In this document: positions 19,663 through 27,449 of the stretch, in pieces
How positions within the stretch are numbered: position 1 is the first letter of the stretch
Layout of the letters: each line of letters starts with the position of its first letter
Assembly: GCF_001458295.1 (NCBI RefSeq)
Contig: NZ_CYUD01000002.1
Span: forward strand, 331,648-395,647
From: Ruegeria denitrificans
GTDB taxonomy: Bacteria > Pseudomonadota > Alphaproteobacteria > Rhodobacterales > Rhodobacteraceae
Reading direction: 5' to 3'
Length of the DNA: 64,000 nucleotides
Program-made: the position numbers and the translations under genes
Notes under the pieces: model-generated
Seen by the model: the letters and a program-made list of their open reading frames with translations, nothing else
The model's database searches: none
What the model was told of the DNA's origin: nothing

Positions 19663-21041
19663 AAACCCCAGACTACCGCTCAAAAAACGAAATTCTTAGG
19701 CTTCAACGCTGGGATCTCCTGATTGGAGATCCCAATATGGCCGCGGCCACGGTTCAGGAATTGAGGTTGGTCGATGATCTTCTGGCTTTTCTCGAAACAC
19801 GCGGAATTTCGTCGATGGAAGCCCTGTCTGCACAGGAATTCCTGAAGTTTGATGCCAGGAATGGATCGGAGAGCCGGCTTCGTCGTCTCAAACATGCGAT
19901 CATGGCGATTTTCCCGAGCCACCCTTCGGTTTTGGCCCTGGAGGAAGCCATCCGATCGCGCGAAGCAAAACGCAAGAAGAAGTCGAAACCCAAGTCGCGC
20001 CGGCTGTCCAAATCTGTGGAGTTCAACCAATTGCCGCCGGCCTGGCGAAAAGCATTCCAAGACATGGATGCTGGTTTCGATCAAAACGGAGAATTACCCC
20101 CTGCAGAAGGAATGATGGATACCCACAAAATGAAAATGCGTCAGTTCCTTTTTTCGGCCCGCGCAGCTGGACTACCGGATGCTCTGTCCACCGAGGCAGT
20201 GCGCGCATATGCACGCGATCTTCGAAATCGAGGAGTGGCCCCAGGAACCCTCCGGTCTTCGTTCGCAGCGGTGCAAAAGTTCGCTCGATACGTGGCGGCT
20301 GGTACAGAAACACTCGATCTGCTGGCCGATCTCGTTCGAATTTACGAAGCTCAAGCCCGCAAGACGAAAGGCAAGAAATTCAACCACCTGCAGAAAACCG
20401 GATACTCGCCGGTGGCGTTGATCGAGCAAGCTCGTGACATTCTGCAGGGTGCTGAAGAACACGACTGCCCAAGAAGCCGCCATGCGCAGCGCAACCGCGC
20501 GGCAGCATTGGCGTTGTTTTCCGTCATGCCGGTCCGCCTTGCTGACACGCGATTTGTCTTTGGCGAAAACCTGTTCTGGACCGGCACCCAATACACCATT
20601 GAAACCGAACTCTCCAAGAGCGGCTATGCGTGGACAACAGACATTGATCCACGGCTCAATGTCCTGATCGACGCTCTCATCCTGCGTGGTGCCAATCCAG
20701 CTTGGCTCGATCACATGCGCCAGACCTGCCTCGCAGAGAAACGCTCCCTGTTTATCAACAACGACGGAACTCCTGTCGCCTATGGATATGTTTCGGATTG
20801 CTGGCGGCGAGAAGTGGGAACCGGAGAGCACATCGCTCGTACGGTTTTGCACACATTCATGGGAATAGAAATGGGACAGGCAGGAACAGACATGGCGATG
20901 GCATCCTGCGGACAACGTAACCATGCGACAGCTACGGCATACCAGGGTGAAGCTCTGGCGATGGCCCAACGCATGAAAGGACAGGCCGAGCTCCGCGAGA
21001 TAGCCAACCAGGGAGAACTCGAGATGTTTGAATTCAAATAG
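19659..21041 (+). CDS. Tyrosine recombinase (integrase-like) 2
   Basis: 460 aa. Weaker but recognisable tyrosine recombinase: R293 in SVMPVRLADTRFVF, H391-I-A-R394 in GEHIARTVLHTFMG, and Y428 in CGQRNHATATAYQGEA. N-terminal residues about 150-230 contain a SAM-like core-binding domain (MRQFLFSARAAGLPDALS...GTLRSSFAAVQKF). ATG overlaps the stop of recombinase 1, so the two are made together and may act as a heteromeric complex, as is known for paired recombinases of Tn554-type elements (TnpA/TnpB). That parallel rests on layout, not on demonstrated homology. Confidence 0.8.
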   Translation: MKTPDYRSKNEILRLQRWDLLIGDPNMAAATVQELRLVDDLLAFLETRGISSMEALSAQEFLKFDARNGSESRLRRLKHAIMAIFPSHPSVLALEEAIRSREAKRKKKSKPKSRRLSKSVEFNQLPPAWRKAFQDMDAGFDQNGELPPAEGMMDTHKMKMRQFLFSARAAGLPDALSTEAVRAYARDLRNRGVAPGTLRSSFAAVQKFARYVAAGTETLDLLADLVRIYEAQARKTKGKKFNHLQKTGYSPVALIEQARDILQGAEEHDCPRSRHAQRNRAAALALFSVMPVRLADTRFVFGENLFWTGTQYTIETELSKSGYAWTTDIDPRLNVLIDALILRGANPAWLDHMRQTCLAEKRSLFINNDGTPVAYGYVSDCWRREVGTGEHIARTVLHTFMGIEMGQAGTDMAMASCGQRNHATATAYQGEALAMAQRMKGQAELREIANQGELEMFEFK

Positions 21042-21042
21042 G

Positions 21043-21210
21043 ATGAACTGGCAGCGGCAGGTGTTTCTTCGGGATTTCGGCATGAACCCCGAAGAAACAA
21101 CCAGCCCAGCCATCAACCGAGAGAAAAGCAGCCTCTCACACGACAACCGCGCATTCGAAAGGAAATTCAGTCGCCTTGAAGCCACGGCATCATGCTTTGG
21201 CGCTGCATAG
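21043..21210 (+). CDS. Possible small ORF in the recombinase operon
   Basis: 55 aa (MNWQRQVFLRDFGMNPEE...), starting 2 nt after the stop of recombinase 2 and ending 9 nt before the next gene, so it exactly fills the gap. Only a weak ribosome site (AATAGG) is present. No domain was recognised. It may be a real coupled peptide or a spacer that happens to be open. Confidence 0.3.
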   Translation: MNWQRQVFLRDFGMNPEETTSPAINREKSSLSHDNRAFERKFSRLEATASCFGAA

Positions 21211-21219
21211 GAGAACAAA

Positions 21220-21597
21220 ATGTTCGACTTTCACCAGGATGCACTGAAAGACCTTCGGGATTTCATGTCGTCTCATAACGAAGCACTGCAAAATGCTTCC
21301 GTTCTGTTAGGTGGCCAGCCCGCCCTTCGCCGGACGCAGGCTCTTCTCGGCGACATCATGAGCGCACGCAGTCTGACACGAAGACTGAGATACAGGATTG
21401 CTGCACTCCATGGTCTTCTGTCTCTGAGCAATGTGCATGACATCGAGACACTCGAAGCGGCATACTTCGCCGAAATCGACCCGGCATCGCCCATCATGGA
21501 GGAGCTCTGTCTACTCACCGAAGGATTGAAAGAAGCAATCTGTCAGCACCAGGACCCGGATCTGATCGCATTGATCGAAACAGATCTTGTCGCATAA
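21220..21597 (+). CDS. Small helical protein of the integration module (unknown)
   Basis: 125 aa, predicted mostly helical (FDFHQDALKDLRDFMSSHNEAL...; LTRRLRYRIAALHGLLSL). No family recognised, no signal peptide or TM. Strong SD AGGAGA 5 nt before ATG 21220. Same strand and operon as the two recombinases. In Tn554 a 125-aa accessory protein, TnpC, follows two tyrosine recombinases; the equal size and position make an analogous accessory role reasonable, but sequence homology was not shown. There is no visible HTH or catalytic motif. Confidence 0.6.
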   Translation: MFDFHQDALKDLRDFMSSHNEALQNASVLLGGQPALRRTQALLGDIMSARSLTRRLRYRIAALHGLLSLSNVHDIETLEAAYFAEIDPASPIMEELCLLTEGLKEAICQHQDPDLIALIETDLVA

Positions 21598-21700
21598 CGG
21601 CGCAGCGTCACCCCCTGTCAATCTGGGGTTGGCGGCTTGAGAGCCAGCGCAATGCCGGCTCACCACTGACAGATGACCGCTCAAACCGAAGGAGACCACA

Positions 21701-22117
21701 TTGGACATCGAAATCGAACGCGACGTACACAAGTTGACACTCGACGCAATCGTTCTGGGGCGATTGTTGGCCGAAGAATGGCTCGCAGGCAGCCTGACCC
21801 CCAAAGGATCCATTAGATCAACTATCCTGGATAGCCTTCAATCCCTCCGAGAGCGCCAGGGGCTTCAGCAGATCGACCAGGATCTAATCGACGTCATGGG
21901 TGAACAGATCCGCAGAACCCTGAATGAAATTCGTGAGGGCAAAGGTGATACTGCAATAACGCAGGACGTGGATCTGGTCTGGGAACAAGATCAGAAAGTC
22001 GTCGAGTATGTGAATCTCGCATATCGCTGGAAGCAGTTCAAAAAAGCCAAGGTAGCGCTCGACGATAAGCTGGCAGCAATCCGGGATACGGACACCCTTC
22101 TTGCGACCGTCGTTTGA
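21701..22117 (+). CDS. Small protein of the integration module (unknown)
   Basis: 138 aa with a TTG start supported by GAAGGAG 8 nt upstream. Helical and strongly charged (DIEIERDVHKLTLDAIVLGRLLAEEW; ...YRWKQFKKAKVALDDKLAAIRDTDTLL). No motif, signal or TM segment recognised. It follows the 125-aa protein after 103 nt and is the last gene before a gene-free stretch that probably holds the element's right end. It could be an accessory recombination protein or a passenger; no function can be assigned. Confidence 0.55.
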   Translation: MDIEIERDVHKLTLDAIVLGRLLAEEWLAGSLTPKGSIRSTILDSLQSLRERQGLQQIDQDLIDVMGEQIRRTLNEIREGKGDTAITQDVDLVWEQDQKVVEYVNLAYRWKQFKKAKVALDDKLAAIRDTDTLLATVV

Positions 22118-22538
22118 AACCTCAATGGGATGGCCGGGCGCTTCGTGAGGTCCCGGCACATTCATTTGAAGACCAAACAGAAATATTGCATCCTCAGGAA
22201 GGTAGAGCACAGCTTCACTGTCAGAAGGGGACGATTGCTACATATGTGCTACGCGCCGAAATCACCCCTTAAAAACACCTATAGAACAATACCTTACCTT
22301 CAGTCGCACAAATCCATCATCGGAGCGACGGACAGCCGGGCCGCGCGCCAAAGTTTGGCTTTTTCCGGCTTTGTGGTTTGAGCTGAATCCGACATGTTTT
22401 CCGTGTCCGTCATGGGCCTGTTGCTGAGGGGGCAATTTCAGTACAGCCCTGTAGCATTATTTCGGGATTGAACGCCACTCGGAATGCCAAAGCAGCCAGC
22501 CGCAACGAGAACATACAAAATGTAAGGTATACTAGCCG
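22118..22538. other. Gene-free stretch, candidate right end of the defence element
   Basis: No convincing gene in 421 nt between the last module gene and tetR. A 9-bp inverted repeat, ATACCTTAC at 22289-22297 and GTAAGGTAT at 22522-22530, brackets 224 nt. The second arm lies 8 nt outside the tetR stop, where island and core genes meet. This could mark an attachment region or a terminus; no matching copy was found at the left of the window. The unit GGCTTTTTCCGGCTTTGTGG near 22362 is not a clear terminator. Confidence 0.3.
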
Positions 22539-23141
22539 TTAAACCGCATAGCGGCTGATCATCATTTCAACGCTGCTGTTGATGGTTTCGGCCATTTCGG
22601 ACTCGCTCATCACAGATCCGGTGAACAACAAGGGCCAGAACGCGCGCGCCTTGATCAGACCGATGAATTCACGTCCGGCTTGTTCAGGATCGTCGATTCG
22701 CAATTGGCCGTCCTCGGTCGCATCCCGCATCATTCCAATGAAGGCAGCTGTCTTGTCCAGCTTACCCTGAGCCGCCGCTGCCAGTTCCGGGCTGCGCAAG
22801 GTTTCGCTGATAATCATCCGCGACATCGCTATCACATCCGGCATCATCAGGATGCGCCCCTCGGCCCAGGCCAATTCGGTCAGTTGCGCGCGAATATCAC
22901 GCCCTTTTTCATACCGAATCTCGACCACTTCGGCAAAACGGCTGGACAGTTCGATCACGATCGACCGAAACAGGTTTTCCTTGCTTTCGAAATACTTATA
23001 CAGTGTACGCTTAGACACCTCGGCCTGCGCCGAGATGCGATCCATACTGGCCGCGGCAAAGCCCTTATCCTGGAACTCGGCCACAGCGGCTTCGATGATC
23101 TGCGCGTATTTGGTCGCATTCGGTGCGCTGCATTCGGTCAT
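22539..23141 (-). CDS. TetR/AcrR-family transcriptional repressor
   Basis: 200 aa. The N-terminal HTH is typical (IIEAAVAEFQDKGFAAASMDRISAQAEVSKRTLYKYFESKENLF, about 15-58). The C-terminal ligand domain resembles the TetR_C family with LIKARAFWPLL. It is divergent from the 2Fe-2S/molybdopterin dehydrogenase genes, with 139 nt between the start codons; two copies of one palindromic operator lie in that gap. Most likely a local repressor of the oxidoreductase operon and of itself, released by an aromatic or aldehyde substrate. The ligand is inferred, not seen. Confidence 0.9.
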   Translation of the reverse strand: MTECSAPNATKYAQIIEAAVAEFQDKGFAAASMDRISAQAEVSKRTLYKYFESKENLFRSIVIELSSRFAEVVEIRYEKGRDIRAQLTELAWAEGRILMMPDVIAMSRMIISETLRSPELAAAAQGKLDKTAAFIGMMRDATEDGQLRIDDPEQAGREFIGLIKARAFWPLLFTGSVMSESEMAETINSSVEMMISRYAV

Positions 23142-23184
23142 GTCAGAGCTATAGACCTATTGACAGGGGACGGTCAAATCCTAG

Positions 23185-23202
23185 GTAAACGCCAGAGTTT
23201 AC
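23185..23202. promoter_or_regulatory. TetR operator 1, GTAAAC-N6-GTTTAC
   Basis: Perfect inverted repeat GTAAAC (23185-23190) and GTTTAC (23197-23202) with a 6-nt spacer. A TTGACA at 23160-23165 places this site over the expected -10 region of a rightward promoter (spacing about 16 nt, TAGGTA). Site and spacing match operator 2. Best explained as the binding site of the adjacent TetR protein. Confidence 0.7.
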
Positions 23203-23225
23203 AAGAGTGAAGTTCTGTGCCACTA

Positions 23226-23243
23226 GTAAACGCGCCAGTTTAC
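23226..23243. promoter_or_regulatory. TetR operator 2, GTAAAC-N6-GTTTAC
   Basis: Second perfect copy: GTAAAC (23226-23231) and GTTTAC (23238-23243), with a different 6-nt spacer sequence from operator 1. It starts 41 bp after operator 1 and ends 37 nt before the start codon of the 2Fe-2S subunit. Two identical half-site pairs with unlike spacers argue for selection rather than chance. Confidence 0.7.
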
Positions 23244-23280
23244 CGACTCAGGCAACCAGCCCAACACGGAAGGTCCCCTC

Positions 23281-23745
23281 ATGGCACTGACATTGAAACT
23301 GAACGGCGAAACCCACACGGTTGACGCCGAACCCGGCACGCCCCTGCTGTGGGTGATCCGGGATGAACTGAAGCTGACCGGAACCAAATTCGGCTGCGGC
23401 GTCGCCTCGTGCGGTGCGTGCACCGTGCATCTGAATGGTGAGCCCGTACGCTCGTGCCAGACCTATATCGAAGACGTCGAAGATGCCGAGATCACCACAA
23501 TCGAGGCCGTCGGCGCGGACAAGATCGGCTCTGCCGTACAACAGGCCTGGGTCGAGCTGGATGTGGTCCAGTGCGGCTATTGCCAGTCGGGTCAGGTGAT
23601 GTCGGCAGTTGGCTTGCTGTCCGAAAACCCCAAGCCCAGCACCGAAGAGATTGACGACTACATGCACGGCAATGCCTGCCGTTGCGCCACCTATCAACGC
23701 ATCCGCGCCGGCATTCAGCGCGCATCCGAAATTCTGGAGGCCTGA
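23281..23745 (+). CDS. 2Fe-2S subunit, isoquinoline 1-oxidoreductase type
   Basis: 154 aa, the usual size of IorA-like small subunits of the xanthine oxidase family. N-terminal plant-type ferredoxin domain with GCGVASCGACTVHL and RSC, C-terminal helical [2Fe-2S] domain with CGYCQSG and NACRCATYQR. It passes electrons from the molybdenum site to an acceptor (cytochrome or other). Start ATG 23281 lies directly downstream of the two operators. The next gene, the large subunit, follows after 3 nt, so the two form a two-gene operon under the divergent TetR protein. IorA/IorB enzymes hydroxylate N-heterocycles or oxidise aldehydes; the real substrate is unknown. Confidence 0.92.
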   Translation: MALTLKLNGETHTVDAEPGTPLLWVIRDELKLTGTKFGCGVASCGACTVHLNGEPVRSCQTYIEDVEDAEITTIEAVGADKIGSAVQQAWVELDVVQCGYCQSGQVMSAVGLLSENPKPSTEEIDDYMHGNACRCATYQRIRAGIQRASEILEA

Positions 23746-23748
23746 TCC

Positions 23749-25935
23749 ATGACCATCAATACCTCTCGCCGTGGGTTTCTGAAAGGTGCCGCCGCTGCCG
23801 GTGCAGTTCTGCTGGTTGGTGCGCGCCCGGATGGTGCGTTGGCAGTGGCGTCGTCCGAAACCACGCAGTTCAACCCTTTTGTCAAAATTGACGCCGACGG
23901 CACCGTGACCGCCATCGTCAAACACTTTGAAAAGGGGCAAGGGCCCGCAACCGGTTTGCCGACGCTGATCGCCGAGGAAATCGGCTTGCGCATGGATCAG
24001 ATCGAATACGAATTCGCGCCGTCCAACCCGCAGGTCTACAACAACCTGCTATTCGGCCCCTTCCAGGGCACGGGCGGATCGACTGCGATGGCGAACTCAT
24101 GGATGCAATACCGTCAGGCGGGGGCCGCCGCGCGCGAGATGCTGATCGCTGCTGCTGCCCAAAACTGGGGTGTGGATGCCGCGGGCATCACCATCGAGGA
24201 AGGCATCGTCAAAGCGGGCAACCAGTCCGCCCCGATTGCCGATTTCGTGGCCGCAGCATCCCAGCTTGATGCGCCTGCCGAGCCGCGCCTGAAGGACCCG
24301 TCGGAATTCCGTCTGATTGGCAACGAATCCGTGCGCCGCAAGGATTCCGCAATCAAAGGTAACGGTCAGGCGATGTATGCGATGGACGTTCATCTGGCAA
24401 ATCAGATGGTCACCATGATCAAGCGCCCTGAATCGAAAGGCGGTATCGCCAACGGCTTTGACGACAGCGCGTCGAAAGAGATCAAAGGCTATATCTCAGC
24501 CGCCGTTCTGCCCAATCAGGCGGGTGTGGCGGTTTATGCCGAAAACACCTGGGCCGCGATTCAGGCACGCGACGCGCTTGAGGTCGATTGGGATATGTCG
24601 GGGGCCGAAACTCGCCACTCGGATCAGATCAAGGCCGAGATTATGGCCGCACTGGATGCGGAACCGGCATATAACGTGAACAAAGCGGAAGTTGCAGCGG
24701 TTGCGGCAGCAATCGACGAGGCGGACAAGGTCATCGAAAAGACCTTTTATTTCCCCCTACTGGCACATGCCCCGATGGAGCCACTAAACTGCACTATCGA
24801 GCAAACCGCCGAGGGCGATATCGTTCTGCATGACGGCGCACAGATGCCGACCGGCCCGCATATGGCCTATCAGCAAATCTTCCAACTGCCGCCTGAAAAG
24901 ATCCACATCAAGACCATGTTGGCCGGTGGGTCGTTCGGACGTCGAGCAACACCGGATGCGGATTATCAGGTCGAGGCTGCGCTGGCCTTTGTGGTGACCG
25001 ACCGATCCCGGCCAGTCAAATTGGTCTGGACACGCGAGGATGACATTCGCAGCGGCTATTACCGCCCGGCCTTCGGGCACAAGGTCCGCGTAGGTCTGGA
25101 TGCCGATGGCAACATCGTCGGCTGGCAGCATCAGGTGGCTGGCCAATCCGTCATCAAGGGCACCCCGTTCGAATCCGTTCTGGTGCATGACGGAATCGAC
25201 CACAGCTCGATCGAGGGTATCGCGGACAGTCCTTACGCAATCCCCGGTATGGCGCTTGGGCTGACAGATACGCCCAAGGCGACGACGGTACTGTGGTGGC
25301 GGTCAGTGGGGCATACGCACACGGCCTACACTATGGAAACCATGATGGACCTCGTCGCCGAAGCCGCAGGCCGCGACCCGGTGGAATTCCGTCTGGCGCA
25401 TCTGAGCGACAGCAGCAACGCGGATCAGATTCGCAAAGCTGCGGTTCTGAAACTGGCCGCCGAAAAAGCCGGTTGGGGCAATGCTCCGGCAGGGCGGGCT
25501 CAAGGCATCGCGGTGCACAAGTCCTTTGGAAGCTATGCGGCAGAGGTTGTCGAGGTTTCGGGCGATCCGGAAGATGGCATCAAGATCGAAAAGGTCACCT
25601 GTGCCATAGACTGCGGGATTGCCGTGAACCCCGACGTGGTGCGTGCGCAGATGGAAGGCGGTGTCGGTTACGGCATCGGGCATGTCATGCGTGACCAGAT
25701 CACGCTGACAGACGGCACCGTGGATCAATTCAACTTCCCTGATTACGAGCCGCTGCGGATCGGCGACATCGCCGCGATTGACGTGCACATCGTCCCATCT
25801 GCCGAGGCACCTACGGGTGTCGGCGAGCCGGGCACACCGCCCTCGGCCCCGGCGCTGGCGAATGCGATCAACGCACTTTCGGGCACGCATGTGGCCGAAC
25901 TGCCAATGGCTGAAAACGGCATCAGCTTCGTTTAA
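23749..25935 (+). CDS. Molybdopterin-binding subunit, isoquinoline 1-oxidoreductase type (TAT-exported)
   Basis: 728 aa. The N-terminus is a twin-arginine signal: TSRRGFLKGAAAAGAVLLVGA, so the enzyme acts in the periplasm. It is an IorB-like fused large subunit: GGSFGRRATPDADYQVEAAL (molybdopterin motif), WTREDDIRSGYYRP, RSVGHTHTAYTMETMMDLVAEAAGRDPVEFR, AIDCGIAVNPDVVRAQMEGG and GVGEPGTPPSAPALANAI with the catalytic Glu of the family. No cytochrome subunit is adjacent, although IorAB-type enzymes often have one. Expression is probably controlled by the divergent TetR through operators before the small subunit. Confidence 0.92.
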   Translation: MTINTSRRGFLKGAAAAGAVLLVGARPDGALAVASSETTQFNPFVKIDADGTVTAIVKHFEKGQGPATGLPTLIAEEIGLRMDQIEYEFAPSNPQVYNNLLFGPFQGTGGSTAMANSWMQYRQAGAAAREMLIAAAAQNWGVDAAGITIEEGIVKAGNQSAPIADFVAAASQLDAPAEPRLKDPSEFRLIGNESVRRKDSAIKGNGQAMYAMDVHLANQMVTMIKRPESKGGIANGFDDSASKEIKGYISAAVLPNQAGVAVYAENTWAAIQARDALEVDWDMSGAETRHSDQIKAEIMAALDAEPAYNVNKAEVAAVAAAIDEADKVIEKTFYFPLLAHAPMEPLNCTIEQTAEGDIVLHDGAQMPTGPHMAYQQIFQLPPEKIHIKTMLAGGSFGRRATPDADYQVEAALAFVVTDRSRPVKLVWTREDDIRSGYYRPAFGHKVRVGLDADGNIVGWQHQVAGQSVIKGTPFESVLVHDGIDHSSIEGIADSPYAIPGMALGLTDTPKATTVLWWRSVGHTHTAYTMETMMDLVAEAAGRDPVEFRLAHLSDSSNADQIRKAAVLKLAAEKAGWGNAPAGRAQGIAVHKSFGSYAAEVVEVSGDPEDGIKIEKVTCAIDCGIAVNPDVVRAQMEGGVGYGIGHVMRDQITLTDGTVDQFNFPDYEPLRIGDIAAIDVHIVPSAEAPTGVGEPGTPPSAPALANAINALSGTHVAELPMAENGISFV

Positions 25936-25997
25936 AGCCCACGCTCCGCGCCGTCCCCCTTGGGCGCGGAGCAACTTACAGCCGCCCGCTTCAGATA

Positions 25998-26013
25998 TTT
26001 TTTGATCAAATTT
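25998..26013. promoter_or_regulatory. Palindromic site shared with 27426-27441
   Basis: TTTTTTGATCAAATTT with the 10-bp core palindrome TTTGATCAAA (26001-26010), followed by AGTGAC. It lies 59-74 nt before the glutamine synthetase-like start. Core, right flank and the trailing GTGAC recur upstream of the GATase gene, so it is likely an operator for one regulator controlling both. Confidence 0.6.
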
Positions 26014-26071
26014 AGTGACAACGCGCGCGTAACCCATTACATCTCGGGTAACTCGAAGGATGGAGACCCCG

Positions 26072-27391
26072 ATGGACCTGAGCGCCCTGCACAGTTTTCG
26101 CGTTGCTGCCTGTGACCTTAACGGTCAGATGCGCGGCAAACGAGTGCCACCCTCATATGCCGACAAACTGACCAAGGGCGCGGTCCGCATGCCCTTTTCC
26201 GCGCTGAACGTCGACCTGTGGGGCGCGGATATCGACAACAGCCCTCTGGTCTTTGAATCCGGTGACGCGGATGGGATGCTGCTGCCGACAGATCGTGGGC
26301 CGGTGCCGATGCCCTGGCTGGGTGCAGACACGGCGCTGGTCCCGATGTGCCTTCATGATGACGCAGGTGTGCCCTTTGCTGGGGATCCTCGCCACGCTCT
26401 GGCTGCGGTGCTGGATCGCTATGCCCAGCGCGGCTGGTCCGTCATCGCAGCGACCGAACTGGAGTTCACCCTGCTGGACGCGTCCGGCCCGCAACCGCAA
26501 CCGCCAATCAATCCAGTCACAGATCGGAGACTGGTGGATGAGGCGGTGCTGTCCATGGCCGAGATGGACGCATTCGATGCGTTTTTCACCGACCTTTACG
26601 ACGGGTGCGCTGCGATGGGCATTCCCGCCCAGACAGCGATATCCGAAAGCGGGGTTGGTCAGTTCGAGATCAACCTGAACCATCAGGATGCAATGCGTTG
26701 CGCCGATGATACGTGGCTTTTCAAGACCTTGACGCGTGGCCTTGCCCGCAAACATGGGTTTACGGCCACATTCATGTCGAAACCGTACGCCGATGACGCG
26801 GGCAACGGGATGCACGTGCATTTCTCGGTCGTGGATGAAAAAGGCCGGAACGTGTTCGACAATGGCGGGCCGGAAGGCACAGATCTGCTGCGTTGGGCTG
26901 TCGCCGGATGTCTGTCGGCGATGCCAGGATGCACGCTGATTTTTGCGCCTCATGGCAACTCATACACGCGCCTTATACCCGGCGCGCACGCCCCGACCGA
27001 CGCAAGCTGGGCCTATGAAAACCGCACCGCCGCCCTACGCATTCCCGGCGGGGCCCCTGCCGCGCGGCGGATCGAACATCGCGTCGCGGGCGGTGACATC
27101 AACCCTTATCTGATGCTGGCTGCGGTTCTGGGCGCCGCACTGAATGGGATAGAGGATGAGACCGAACCGCCCGCACCAATTTCGGGCAATGCCTATGAGA
27201 TCGACGGCCTGCCGCAACTGGCGGCAGATTGGGGTGCAGCCATTACCGCGTTCGAAACCGACCCGAATGTGGCGCGCATCTTTCCCGTCGATCTGGTCCG
27301 CTTTTTCGCCATGACCAAGCGGCAGGAAATGCGCCGCTTTGCCGAGCGCCCGGCGGAAGAGCACTGGCTAAGCTATCTCGAAGCGGTATGA
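26072..27391 (+). CDS. Glutamine synthetase family protein (gamma-glutamyl-polyamine synthetase type)
   Basis: 439 aa. Glutamine synthetase catalytic domain: ATELEFTLLD (first metal-binding Glu strand), SESGVGQFEINL, GMHVHFSV (ATP/ammonia-site loop), EHRVAGGDINPYLMLAAVLGA. Start ATG 26072 is preferred over 26060 because GGAG lies 6 nt upstream and the protein then begins MDLSALHSFRV. Paired with a class I GATase 58 nt downstream, as in the Puu-type gamma-glutamylation pathway (PuuA ligates glutamate to putrescine, PuuD hydrolyses the product). Substrate is inferred from that pairing. The palindrome at 25998 probably regulates it. Confidence 0.88.
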   Translation: MDLSALHSFRVAACDLNGQMRGKRVPPSYADKLTKGAVRMPFSALNVDLWGADIDNSPLVFESGDADGMLLPTDRGPVPMPWLGADTALVPMCLHDDAGVPFAGDPRHALAAVLDRYAQRGWSVIAATELEFTLLDASGPQPQPPINPVTDRRLVDEAVLSMAEMDAFDAFFTDLYDGCAAMGIPAQTAISESGVGQFEINLNHQDAMRCADDTWLFKTLTRGLARKHGFTATFMSKPYADDAGNGMHVHFSVVDEKGRNVFDNGGPEGTDLLRWAVAGCLSAMPGCTLIFAPHGNSYTRLIPGAHAPTDASWAYENRTAALRIPGGAPAARRIEHRVAGGDINPYLMLAAVLGAALNGIEDETEPPAPISGNAYEIDGLPQLAADWGAAITAFETDPNVARIFPVDLVRFFAMTKRQEMRRFAERPAEEHWLSYLEAV

Positions 27392-27425
27392 CCCTCTTGC
27401 CCGCGTGAACCCGGTGGGCTAGAAT

Positions 27426-27441
27426 AAATTTGATCAAATTT
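27426..27441. promoter_or_regulatory. 16-bp perfect palindrome, shared operator
   Basis: AAATTTGATCAAATTT is a perfect 16-bp palindrome followed by GGTGAC, and lies 8 nt before the GATase start codon. The same TTTGATCAAATTT-[AG]-GTGAC block occurs upstream of the glutamine synthetase-like gene at 26001. At this distance a bound protein would also block ribosome access or early transcription. Confidence 0.65.
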
Positions 27442-27449
27442 GGTGACCC

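Noticed and set aside
20172..21218. Open frame of 348 aa on the minus strand opposite recombinase 2
   Set aside because: Antisense to a recombinase with recognisable catalytic residues; composition typical of a shadow frame.
22130..22381. Possible 83-aa gene after the integration module
   Set aside because: No ribosome site, unusual composition and no recognisable similarity; left as gene-free sequence.
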